This document shows positions 1-5,854 of a stretch of 20,625 nucleotides of DNA, piece by piece (position 1 is the first letter of the stretch; every line of letters begins with the position of its first letter). The notes below the pieces were generated by a model, which was given only the letters and a program-made list of their open reading frames with translations, made no database searches and had not been told where the DNA came from. This DNA is from a virus, in the IMG/VR virus record IMGVR_UViG_3300037258_000671, positions 1 to 20,625 of that record. One strand, 5' to 3'. Position numbers and translations under genes: made by a program.

Positions 1-32
1 CCGATAAGCTCTACGCGATTTAATGATGCCAT
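1..32 (-). CDS. ssb: Single-stranded DNA-binding protein, N-terminal fragment
   Basis: Only the first ten codons lie in the window; the gene runs off the left edge on the minus strand. They read MASLNRVELI followed by a partial glycine codon, which matches the usual opening of bacterial and phage SSB (the first beta strand of the OB fold). A strong ribosome binding site, AAGGAG, sits seven bases before the ATG. SSB coats single-stranded DNA during replication and recombination. As the last visible gene of an operon carrying an exonuclease and an annealing protein, it would complete a phage recombination set. The fragment is short, so the call rests on the opening motif plus context. Confidence 0.72.
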   Translation of the reverse strand, partial: MASLNRVELI

Positions 33-61
33 TGTCTTTCTCCTTTGCTGGGGTTGATCAA

Positions 62-361
62 TTACAGTTGATTTCTCAGTGCTCCTCGAATGCGTTCCAG
101 CCGGTCGAACAATTCCGGTCTGACATCTATCAGATCCGACGCGCGTTTCTCCATGCTCGCTATCGTCCGCCATCTTCGGCGCCCGAGTGCCTCGCCGATT
201 TCAGCTTGTGATGCCGTGGTAAATTCTTTGCAGAGCAGCACGGCGAGATGCCGAGGATGAGATAGGCGTGGATCGGTGCTGCGGCCACAAAGCTGCTGGC
301 CGGTGATCTGAAATTCCCCGGCGACGGCTGCGACTATCCGTTGGATGTCAGGAAATGGCAC
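62..361 (-). CDS. Stand-alone DnaA domain IV-like DNA-binding protein
   Basis: This 99-residue protein consists almost entirely of a domain resembling the C-terminal DNA-binding domain of the initiator DnaA. Visible features are an N-terminal helix (IQRIVAAVAGEF), the segment RLSHPRHLAVLLCKEF that matches the DnaA 'aR.iamyL.rel' helix, and SQAEIGEALGRRRWRTI in place of the signature 'S..eIG..fGgRDHsTV'. The signature is degenerate: the DHST part reads RWRTI. No AAA+ ATPase domain is present. The start is GTG, placed directly after an in-frame TGA and preceded by AGAAGGA. It is co-transcribed with ssb downstream and recT upstream. In the DnaA family this domain binds 9-bp DnaA boxes. Here it could compete with host DnaA or mark a phage origin, but that is inference. 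Confidence 0.75.
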   Translation of the reverse strand: MPFPDIQRIVAAVAGEFQITGQQLCGRSTDPRLSHPRHLAVLLCKEFTTASQAEIGEALGRRRWRTIASMEKRASDLIDVRPELFDRLERIRGALRNQL

Positions 362-390
362 TCATCCTTCTATTCTCCGCACCATGCGGG

Positions 391-567
391 TCAGTTATTT
401 ATGTTGGCAGTGAGATGTTCTGCCAGGACGGCTTTCTCTTTCTGGTCGCGTGTTATGCGAAGCTTGAGAAACTCGATTCTCTTTGCGAGTTGAGGCACGG
501 TCATTGCGTTCGGGTCTGTGACTTTGGCCTTGCGTCTCTCGAGCTTCGGCGGTGTTGGTGTGATCAT
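391..567 (-). CDS. Small conserved-type phage protein (58 aa)
   Basis: A short gene opens with MITPTPPKLE and ends with HLTANINN. It is preceded by a textbook ribosome binding site, CGGAGGAG, three bases before the ATG. The protein is charged; its middle (VPQLAKRIEFLKLRITRDQKEKAVLAEHL) should form one long amphipathic helix, possibly a coiled coil. It lies between the 60-aa gene and the DnaA domain IV-like gene on the same strand. No family is recognised and no function is proposed. Confidence 0.6.
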   Translation of the reverse strand: MITPTPPKLERRKAKVTDPNAMTVPQLAKRIEFLKLRITRDQKEKAVLAEHLTANINN

Positions 568-587
568 GGCTCCTCCGTTTTTGATGG

Positions 588-770
588 CTAAATCCGTTCG
601 TGCGATCTGTCCGGCAGGCAGATAGGGAGCGTGTTCGCAACCTTGTGCGCTTCCTGCACGGCGAGCAGGCAGCCGAGGTCGTCGCCGGATCTGATTGCGT
701 CGAGGCCGACGTCGAGCATCTGCATAATGCGGTCGGCGATTTCGTCGGCGCTTTTGTCAGGTGTCGGCAT
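588..770 (-). CDS. Small acidic phage protein (60 aa)
   Basis: The start MPTPDKSADEIADRI is chosen because its ATG overlaps the end of the recT-like gene by 14 bases and is preceded by GGAGGGGGAAGCC. A longer reading with eleven extra arginine-rich residues would lack this site. The body (ADRIMQMLDVGLDAIRSGDDLGCLLAVQEAHKVAN) is helical and acidic. Overlap with recT suggests translational coupling. No family is recognised. Confidence 0.62.
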   Translation of the reverse strand: MPTPDKSADEIADRIMQMLDVGLDAIRSGDDLGCLLAVQEAHKVANTLPICLPDRSHERI

Positions 771-1641
771 TGGCTTCCCCCTCCGTGATGGCGCGCGCCT
801 CAATAGCTGCTTTTGGCAATCCCACGTCGAGTGATGTCAAATCCGCGGTCTTATCTTCCTTGCGTCGTTGCAACGTCTCAATGTCGCGGGCTTCTTCGAC
901 GATATCGAGGCCGGATAGCACATCGCCGAATTTATCGCGAAGCGACCACGCGCGGGCGCGGTTGAAACACATGCGAGGGCCGTAGCCGCCAGACCATGGA
1001 CCAGATTTGCCGATGAGGTTCGCCCGTTCGGCGTCTTCAAATCCAAATTCGCGGGTAATGATTTCGGCGTCTCCCACGCGCTTGCACTGGAAGAAATGCT
1101 TGTAGCCTCCGGCCTTACCCTTAGACCAATCACCCTCGCTCCAATCCTTCCACCATTCCATTTTGCCGCTGTTCTGTACGAGAGCGTGGGCTGCGTCGCC
1201 CCAAACCGATGTGCGATTATTGATGATCATGATGTTGCTGATCGCCGTGACCGGAGCCAGACCGACCTCCATACCCTTCATGATGCCTAGGGCCACACGG
1301 GCGACAGTGCCTTTCTGATCGGCCTCTCCGCCTTTCGTAACGAGATTTCCGCTTGGGTCGCGCCGGACGATGTAGCTGTCCGGGGCCATGCCGGCCGCCA
1401 CGAAGCCGGTGGCGAGGCGGTAGGCGTCTTCGTAGGACTGGGGGATGATCGCCTGCACGCGGTTCCCTGCCAGGATTGGCGGCTTGGCCCTGTTTGCCCC
1501 AGGAAGCTTCCCCGGCTCCGGCGGTTCCTCGGTCGTTGGAACGGCAACCTGCGGAAGTTGTGGGGCTTCATTCGCCGCTGGCATCTTTGCCATTTCCCCG
1601 CGTCGTTGGGCGTCGATTTGTTCTTCAGTATCGGTGCTCAT
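757..1641 (-). CDS. recT: RecT-like single-strand annealing protein
   Basis: This 294-residue protein begins MSTDTEEQ; that ATG is preferred because GGAGAGAAAC precedes it, whereas the longer reading would begin at a TTG inside that same site. A low-complexity proline/alanine tail of about 60 residues comes first. The RecT-type core follows: a helix around SYEDAYRLATGF, the stretch GIMKGMEVGLAPVTAISN, INNRTSVWGDAAHALV, and near the C-terminus a GPWSGGYGPRMCFNRARAWS segment continuing RDKFGDVLSGL, the counterpart of the RecT 'NPW..yp..ML..RA...a.Rd.fpd.l.Gl' motif. RecT proteins anneal complementary single strands after exonuclease resection. The gene directly follows the exonuclease gene (19-base gap), the usual RecE-RecT pairing. 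Exact subfamily is uncertain. Confidence 0.8.
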   Translation of the reverse strand: MSTDTEEQIDAQRRGEMAKMPAANEAPQLPQVAVPTTEEPPEPGKLPGANRAKPPILAGNRVQAIIPQSYEDAYRLATGFVAAGMAPDSYIVRRDPSGNLVTKGGEADQKGTVARVALGIMKGMEVGLAPVTAISNIMIINNRTSVWGDAAHALVQNSGKMEWWKDWSEGDWSKGKAGGYKHFFQCKRVGDAEIITREFGFEDAERANLIGKSGPWSGGYGPRMCFNRARAWSLRDKFGDVLSGLDIVEEARDIETLQRRKEDKTADLTSLDVGLPKAAIEARAITEGEANADT

Positions 1642-1660
1642 GTTTCTCTCCAATGCTCGG

Positions 1661-2734
1661 TTAAAAATCAGGGCGATAAACGAAATCTTCGTCGGAAAGA
1701 CGCTCCGGCGGGGTGTTGTCTACCCACGGCTCACCGTCTGTGCCGTGCCTGTCGCGATGCTCGATGTAGACATGGATGGCTTGGTCGATCCGGTAACGGG
1801 CAACACTGCGCATGTTGTGGCAATCGTTGTAGAGATAGGTTCGTGCGACCGGCGCTCTGCCCGTCTGCTGAAAAACCCACCAAAATGCGTGGTCTTCCTT
1901 TTGCTCACCTAGCAGTCGGAGAAAGTCTTCATCTGGTTTATGCCGCCAATTGTCCGAGCACACGGTGATCTTTCCGTCGCGGGCAAATTCCGCTGCGTAG
2001 TGCCCAGCCTCGATGTAGTATTCAGCCTGAAACGGGTGTTCGTCGAACCGAATGCTTTTGGTTATCGCCTCTTTTATGGGGCGCCGCATTTTATTGTTGA
2101 AGCTCTTGAGGTCCGGGATGGCCGCAGGCTTCAGGTAATCCAGTCGAGCCCGGCGTTGCACCCCGTCCTTCGTCCAGATAACGACCACTTCCGCGTATCC
2201 ACCGGTAAAACACTTGCTGATATGAGGGTTTTGTTCAATCATGGCAGCCGCTCGGGCTATCCGGCTGAGGTATTTTTGGTCGAGAAATCCTTTTCCCTTG
2301 TGTTGCTCAGCGTATGATTCTTCGAGGACTGCCTTGATCTTGATGTCTGGTTTGGCGTCCAGCAGACGGTTGATGAGGATTGGTTTGTTGCCTCCGACTG
2401 GCAATTCCATTTCCCTTAGCACAGCCCTCAATTCGTCTGCGGTGTCGAGAGTGTCCTTCGGGCAAACAAGCTTCGGGGCGAAACGTTCATTCAGCGCATC
2501 AACACCCTCAAGTATTCTGGCGTGGTAGGCCCGCCCTAGCATTCTGGCGAATGTGTCTTCCTCGGTCTCTTCGTCGTCTGGTGCCGGGTTCATCCAGCTT
2601 TGCTCCCAATAATCCAGCGGAGAAATCAGAAGTTGCTTGACGTCGTGGGACGACACCATCGGCAGGGAATGATACCTACTTTCTTCCATGCCAAAGTAAA
2701 GACCGTCAGGGAGATTTTCTGCGTTACCGTCCAT
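1661..2734 (-). CDS. RecE-like PD-(D/E)XK exonuclease with an inserted SAP-like segment
   Basis: This 357-residue protein has the order expected of a RecE/RecB-type phage exonuclease. Residues 26-48 (SSHDVKQLLISPLDYWEQ) are the N-terminal helix motif, 67-77 (GRAYHARILEG) match the 'G...H..vLe' motif, D199 lies in RARLDYL, D208-L-K210 forms the DxK core, and QAEYY at 236-240 is the motif III-like helix. Such enzymes chew one strand of a double-stranded end to feed RecT. Residues about 98-127 (TADELRAVLREMELPVGG then NKPILINRLLDA) resemble a SAP DNA-binding motif placed between the first motif and the catalytic core. The ATG overlaps the previous gene by 11 bases. Confidence 0.82.
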   Translation of the reverse strand: MDGNAENLPDGLYFGMEESRYHSLPMVSSHDVKQLLISPLDYWEQSWMNPAPDDEETEEDTFARMLGRAYHARILEGVDALNERFAPKLVCPKDTLDTADELRAVLREMELPVGGNKPILINRLLDAKPDIKIKAVLEESYAEQHKGKGFLDQKYLSRIARAAAMIEQNPHISKCFTGGYAEVVVIWTKDGVQRRARLDYLKPAAIPDLKSFNNKMRRPIKEAITKSIRFDEHPFQAEYYIEAGHYAAEFARDGKITVCSDNWRHKPDEDFLRLLGEQKEDHAFWWVFQQTGRAPVARTYLYNDCHNMRSVARYRIDQAIHVYIEHRDRHGTDGEPWVDNTPPERLSDEDFVYRPDF

Positions 2735-2879
2735 TGTGCCGCTCGTTCGCTTTCTTGACGGGAACTTTCATTGCCAAAACCAGTCGGGGCATCGGCTTAT
2801 TCGGGTCGTTGTCGGGGAACAGCCCGTTCACGCCGAACAGCTGAATGTCACCGAGGTGTTTGTAGGCGTAGTCGGCCAT
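2724..2879 (-). CDS. Small phage protein (51 aa)
   Basis: The gene begins MADYAYKHLGDIQLFGVNGL and ends KKANERHNGR. Its ATG overlaps the stop of the upstream gene (TAATG) and its stop overlaps the exonuclease start by 11 bases, so it sits inside a translationally coupled chain. The first half is mildly hydrophobic, the end basic. No family is recognised; position just before the exonuclease suggests a recombination accessory, which is inference only. Confidence 0.55.
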   Translation of the reverse strand: MADYAYKHLGDIQLFGVNGLFPDNDPNKPMPRLVLAMKVPVKKANERHNGR

Positions 2880-3172
2880 TATTGTGCCTCGGGCTTTTCC
2901 TGCGGCAGGGGAGGGGTCTTCGCCCTCACGGCTACCGGCATCACCGCCGATGCTGGGACTGCCGAGGCAAGTTTCTGAAGTCCGGCGTTCAGTGCTTGGT
3001 GCTCGGACGTGCCCCCGCCAATCGTGACGGGATCAATCTGGATGTCGGCGTGGAAGTGACCTGTTTTCGCTGCGAGGCAGGACACGAGCAGGAGCACAAC
3101 GACAGCGGCGTTGAGTGTGAGGCTGGCGCGGAGTGCCAGGGTCTTTGATTTGGACTTGATTGCGTCGAGCAT
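2879..3172 (-). CDS. Putative small lipoprotein or membrane-anchored protein (97 aa)
   Basis: The N-terminus is lysine-rich (residues 1-15), followed by a hydrophobic stretch at about 17-31 ending in LLLVSC. LVSC at 29-32 fits a lipobox, so Cys32 could be lipid-modified after signal peptidase II cleavage; a plain transmembrane anchor is the alternative. The rest is proline- and alanine-rich with no recognised domain. AAGGGAGACAAAG precedes the ATG. An exported protein in a recombination operon is unexpected. An Rz1-like spanin role is not supported, because no lysis genes are adjacent. Function unknown. Confidence 0.55.
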   Translation of the reverse strand: MLDAIKSKSKTLALRASLTLNAAVVVLLLVSCLAAKTGHFHADIQIDPVTIGGGTSEHQALNAGLQKLASAVPASAVMPVAVRAKTPPLPQEKPEAQ

Positions 3173-3187
3173 CTTTGTCTCCCTTGG

Positions 3188-3454
3188 CTAGTGAATGGTT
3201 TCTTGATCTACAGGCTTGATCTTGGTGATTGACATTAGAGGGAAAGGGGCCTTGTCCTCCGGGCTGCGCGCCAGCTTGGCTTGCCATCCATGCTTGGCTG
3301 AGTGATCAAAGCCCATGATTCTGAAGATCGTGCCGTCGCCGCCGAGCTCTACGACGCGCTGGCCGTGAAAGAATTGGTGCAGGTCTGGCTTTTCATGTCC
3401 CACCCGCCAATCGCGGACGGCCTCCATAGCTTCCTCGAAGTCGCTGCTGCTCAT
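3188..3454 (-). CDS. Hypothetical phage protein (88 aa)
   Basis: The chosen start gives MSSSDFEEAMEAVRDWRVGH; its ATG overlaps the stop of the upstream microprotein in a TAATG junction. A longer in-frame reading with 41 more N-terminal residues would run through the microprotein in another frame and is less likely. The C-terminal half (FFHGQRVVELGGDGTIFRIMGF, then PFPLMSITKIKPV) alternates short hydrophobic strands and may form a small beta barrel. No family is recognised. Confidence 0.55.
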   Translation of the reverse strand: MSSSDFEEAMEAVRDWRVGHEKPDLHQFFHGQRVVELGGDGTIFRIMGFDHSAKHGWQAKLARSPEDKAPFPLMSITKIKPVDQETIH

Positions 3455-3540
3455 TACAGCCACCAGCAAAGAGCGCCCAAACCGACGAACAGCCAAAGGC
3501 CGTCGTGGATGGTGTTGAACAAAGAATGGTGATTCGTCAT
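3454..3540 (-). CDS. Membrane microprotein (28 aa), first gene of the leftward operon
   Basis: The reading MTNHHSLFNTIHDGLWLFVG continues LGALCWWL and ends at a TAA that overlaps the next ATG. Residues about 13-28 form one hydrophobic, tryptophan-rich helix. There is no Shine-Dalgarno sequence before the ATG, which weakens the call, although the downstream TAATG coupling supports translation through this frame. It faces the divergent promoter region. Function unknown; it could also be a leader peptide. Confidence 0.4.
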   Translation of the reverse strand: MTNHHSLFNTIHDGLWLFVGLGALCWWL

Positions 3541-3596
3541 GGTTGACTGAAATGTTTGAGGCACGTTCTGATAACATATCGAATACGGCAATCCGC

Positions 3597-3611
3597 TTAA
3601 CAAGTCATTAA
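3597..3611. promoter_or_regulatory. CtrA-type box, TTAA-N7-TTAA
   Basis: TTAA at 3597-3600 and TTAA at 3608-3611 are separated by exactly seven bases (CAAGTCA). This is the core consensus bound by the alphaproteobacterial cell-cycle regulator CtrA. It reads the same on both strands and lies between the two divergent early operons. At even base composition about 0.3 such sites would be expected in a window this long, fewer at this GC content, and no second perfect copy was found. Use by host CtrA or by the CtrA-like protein encoded at 5851-6219 is inference. Confidence 0.5.
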
Positions 3612-3624
3612 GAAACGGCGAAAG

Positions 3625-3674
3625 ATTGTTGCGTATTTTATTTATTGTAACCAATACGCTTATTGTAGTATTGT
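3625..3674. promoter_or_regulatory. Operator-like repeat cluster upstream of the Cro-like gene
   Basis: ATTGT occurs at 3625, 3644, 3662 and 3670. TTATTGTA is repeated exactly at 3642-3649 and 3660-3667 (18-base period). GCGTATT at 3631-3637 is inverted as AATACGC at 3653-3659, and TATTG at 3643-3647 is inverted as CAATA at 3652-3656. These repeats cover the likely promoter of the rightward operon and are good candidates for repressor binding sites. Which half sites matter cannot be told from one sequence. Confidence 0.5.
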
Positions 3675-3681
3675 CCGCGCA

Positions 3682-3882
3682 ATGAACAAGGGCGTCAAAC
3701 AATTTCTGGAGGAAGCGGCCGCCTACGTTAGGTCGTGCGGAGGTCAGGCGGCCGCCGCTAAGAAGCTCAAGATGAGCACCCAGTACCTGTGCGATATCAT
3801 AATGGGCCGACGTCCGATTTCGGAGAAATTTGCGGCGAAGCTTGGTTACGAATGGGTTCTTCAGAAGCGTGATCCAAAATGA
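3682..3882 (+). CDS. Cro/YdaS-like helix-turn-helix regulator
   Basis: This 66-residue protein has a single helix-turn-helix: GGQAAAAKKLKMSTQYLCDI followed by IMGRRPISEKFAAKLGYE. This is the layout of Cro/YdaS-type phage regulators, where the second helix (STQYLCDIIM) reads DNA and 'RPISEKFAAKLGYEW' packs behind it. It is the first gene of the rightward operon and faces the recombination operon, so it probably controls one or both divergent promoters through the repeats just upstream. No Shine-Dalgarno sequence is visible, consistent with a leaderless message. Its stop overlaps the methyltransferase start. Confidence 0.8.
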   Translation: MNKGVKQFLEEAAAYVRSCGGQAAAAKKLKMSTQYLCDIIMGRRPISEKFAAKLGYEWVLQKRDPK

Positions 3883-4439
3883 TGGACGCAACGGGTCTCG
3901 CCGATAGGCCTTCCAGACAGCCGCCAATGCGTTCGAACTCGCCGGACAATTTCCAGACCGAGCCGGCCGCGCTTGATTGGCTCCTTCCTCATGTCCCGAA
4001 AGATTGGAAGGTTTGGGAGCCTGCATGCGGCAATGGGAATTTGGTTCGGCGATTTGTTCAGGAGGGATTTTTCACAACCGGTACCGACATTCTAACTGGC
4101 GATGACTTCATGTGGGATCATCTGGCAGACGATCAATGGGACATGATTTGCACCAATCCCCCTTTCTCTATCAAGGAGAAATTCCTTGGTCGCTGCTATC
4201 ATTTCGGCAAGCCGTTCGCCCTGCTCATGCCATTGACGACGTTTGACGCCGTAGATCGCCGCCAATTGATGCGCGAGCATGGTGTGGAAGTCATTTTGCC
4301 GCCGCGCCGAATAAACTTCGAAACTCCAAACCACGCCAGGAATGTCGCCGAAGGCAAGCGAACTTCGGCTTGGTTCTATTCGGCTTGGTTCACATATGGC
4401 CTCGGTATCGGTCGGCAACTGGTGTTCACCGATGCCTAA
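3879..4439 (+). CDS. Phage adenine-specific DNA methyltransferase
   Basis: This 186-residue protein carries an S-adenosylmethionine-binding motif I, WEPACGNGN (residues 46-54), and a catalytic motif IV, NPPF (93-96) in DMICTNPPFSIKEK. Motif I before motif IV excludes the CcrM-type beta class. The NPPF tetrad indicates methylation of the N6 amino group of adenine. A target-recognition domain is hardly visible, so specificity cannot be read. ATG overlaps the stop of the HTH gene (ATGATG; the second ATG is equally possible). No restriction partner is obvious, although a Vsr/DUF559-like nuclease lies two genes downstream. Protection of phage DNA or epigenetic regulation are the likely roles. Confidence 0.82.
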   Translation: MMDATGLADRPSRQPPMRSNSPDNFQTEPAALDWLLPHVPKDWKVWEPACGNGNLVRRFVQEGFFTTGTDILTGDDFMWDHLADDQWDMICTNPPFSIKEKFLGRCYHFGKPFALLMPLTTFDAVDRRQLMREHGVEVILPPRRINFETPNHARNVAEGKRTSAWFYSAWFTYGLGIGRQLVFTDA

Positions 4440-4521
4440 CTCTGTCGCCAACCTTGCCGGCGCCATCCGCGCCATCGCTATCTTCACGCTTTTAGCCGTT
4501 CTCGTGCTTCTGACAGCATGA
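4432..4521 (+). CDS. Membrane microprotein (29 aa)
   Basis: The reading MPNSVANLAGAIRAIAIFTL continues LAVLVLLTA and stops. Residues about 10-28 are a single transmembrane helix. Its ATG lies inside the end of the methyltransferase gene (8-base overlap) and its TGA overlaps the next ATG as ATGA, so it is precisely fitted into the operon. That fit is the main evidence that it is translated. Function unknown. Confidence 0.5.
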   Translation: MPNSVANLAGAIRAIAIFTLLAVLVLLTA

Positions 4522-5030
4522 CGCTGCCAGAGGTTCTCCTCGTACTTGTCGCCGTCTATCACATGGTTTTCGCTCCGCAGCCAAAATTAGGTCCGAGGCC
4601 CAAGAAGCACAGGCACCCTCTCAATATCCGCGGCAGTCTTCCGCGCCGGGCGCTTCATCTCCGATACAGGACGCCGTCTCAAGAGCAACGGGATCGCGCG
4701 CACCGGTTTCGAACGCAGAATATTGAGCAGACTCGGTTCGCACAGCCGACACTCGCGCTTGTTGCCGCACTGACAAGCCTCTGCATCCAATTCAGGCAGG
4801 AAGAAATAATCTGGTACGACGGCGATAAGTTTGTGATCGTGGACTTCTGGTTGCCGAACGTGAGAAGAGGAATTGAACAGGACGGTTCGCAGCACCGGCT
4901 CCAACAGCGCTACGACATGCAAAAAGACGAGATGATATTCCATGTGACCGGATTTAGGATATTCCGGAAGGAGAATGCTTGGTTCCTCCGTCCGAACCTC
5001 ACCGAACGCTTAATCGAGATACTGCAATGA
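4518..5030 (+). CDS. Vsr/DUF559-like nuclease domain protein with hydrophobic N-terminus
   Basis: This 170-residue protein starts with a hydrophobic segment (residues 3-19, LPEVLLVLVAVYHMVFA) and a basic, proline-rich linker. From about residue 75 it has a DUF559/Vsr-like PD-(D/E)XK fold: LALVAALTSLCIQFRQEEII, VIVDFWLP (106-113) with the likely catalytic Asp109, GIEQDGSQH (118-126), YDMQKDEMI and GFRIFR (145-150). DUF559 proteins are related to the very-short-patch-repair nicking enzyme. The position after a DNA methyltransferase could mean a restriction or mismatch-repair pair, but DUF559 proteins also occur alone. The membrane-like N-terminus is unusual for a DNA enzyme. Confidence 0.65.
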   Translation: MTLPEVLLVLVAVYHMVFAPQPKLGPRPKKHRHPLNIRGSLPRRALHLRYRTPSQEQRDRAHRFRTQNIEQTRFAQPTLALVAALTSLCIQFRQEEIIWYDGDKFVIVDFWLPNVRRGIEQDGSQHRLQQRYDMQKDEMIFHVTGFRIFRKENAWFLRPNLTERLIEILQ

Positions 5031-5854
5031 CTCTCCGCCCGATCAAACCAATCCCTCTTGTTGGTCTGGAGCTTTCCGAAATCGCTTCGAGACCACCACG
5101 CTTCGAGTGGGCTGATCCCCAAACACTCTTGGTCGAGGACGAGTATCAGCGCCAGCTTACCAAGCGCGGCGTGACCTTGATCCGGCGCATCGCACAGAAT
5201 TTCAACTGGTTTCACATCAAACCGCCGATCTGCGCGCGGCGCGACGACGGCGCTCTCTGTGTCGTGGACGGCCAACACAGCGCGATTGCTGCCGCCAGCC
5301 GTGGAATTGCAAAGATCCCGGTGATGATCATCGATGCAGCCGAGGTGACCGACAGGGCAGGGGCCTTCGTCGCCCATAACACCGAGCGACTGGGGATAAC
5401 GCCGCTGCAGCTGTTCGCCGCACGCGTCGCGGCCGGTAACAAATCGGCCAAGGCAGCACATCGGGTATCTCGAGCCGCTGGCGTCGAGATTGTCCGGGTT
5501 CAGCCTGCGAATGGCATGTGGGAGGTTGGACAAACCATGGCCGCGGGCAGCGTCGAACGGCTCGTGGCGCGGTTTGGAGAAGAGAAGGCGACAAGGGTGC
5601 TGAAAACGCTCGTTGCCGCCAAGCGCGCCCCGGTAATGCAGCACGAGATCATGGCGGTCGAAGCCCTTCAGGGCGGGAAGCTCATCTGGCCACATTCCGC
5701 GGCCGATCTGGTAACCGTGATCCGATCGAAGACGGCGAACGAATGGAAACGGCTGATAATCGGTCGGGCCTCATGGACGCGAGAGGCCGGCCACGTCCCC
5801 CTGTGGCAGATGATTGCCGAGGGCTGGATCAAAGAGGCGAGGTCGTTCCTGTGA
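5027..5854 (+). CDS. ParB-like nuclease domain protein
   Basis: This 275-residue protein begins MTLRPIKPIP; the ATG overlaps the previous stop as ATGA. Residues 30-105 resemble the ParB/Srx fold: VEDEYQRQLTKRGVTLIRRI (entry strand and helix), then VVDGQHSAIAAASRGIAKIP, where DGQHS stands for the ParB-type DG.HR motif. The terminal arginine is replaced by serine. The C-terminal 170 residues are helical with no recognised HTH. Phage ParB-like proteins of this kind are found next to methyltransferases and replication genes; some bind or nick DNA or hydrolyse nucleotides. No parA is visible, so plasmid-type partitioning is unlikely. Confidence 0.7.
   Translation: MTLRPIKPIPLVGLELSEIASRPPRFEWADPQTLLVEDEYQRQLTKRGVTLIRRIAQNFNWFHIKPPICARRDDGALCVVDGQHSAIAAASRGIAKIPVMIIDAAEVTDRAGAFVAHNTERLGITPLQLFAARVAAGNKSAKAAHRVSRAAGVEIVRVQPANGMWEVGQTMAAGSVERLVARFGEEKATRVLKTLVAAKRAPVMQHEIMAVEALQGGKLIWPHSAADLVTVIRSKTANEWKRLIIGRASWTREAGHVPLWQMIAEGWIKEARSFL

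Larger units (their letters stand above)
3541..3681. promoter_or_regulatory. Divergent early control region
   Basis: This AT-rich 141-base gap separates the leftward recombination operon from the rightward operon that starts with a Cro-like regulator. It holds a CtrA-type box, an inverted repeat and several ATTGT repeats, listed separately. For the rightward gene a possible -10 element TAGTAT at 3666-3671 lies so close to the ATG at 3682 that the message could be leaderless; no Shine-Dalgarno sequence is present there either. On the minus strand TTGTTA and TATGTT could form a weak promoter with a long spacer. The layout is that of a phage immunity or early switch region. Confidence 0.6.

Noticed and set aside
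3454-4026. 190-codon minus-strand frame crossing the divergent control region
   Set aside because: It would run antisense through the Cro-like and methyltransferase genes; only its last 28 codons, downstream of the control region, are plausible as a microprotein.
3879-4439. Methyltransferase as a CcrM homologue completing the cell-cycle set
   Set aside because: The AdoMet motif precedes the NPPF catalytic motif, whereas CcrM-type beta-class enzymes have the reverse order and DPPY.
4910-5695. 261-codon minus-strand frame opposite the ParB-like gene
   Set aside because: The plus strand has coupled ATGA/GTGA junctions and a DGQHS motif; the minus frame has no recognisable pattern.
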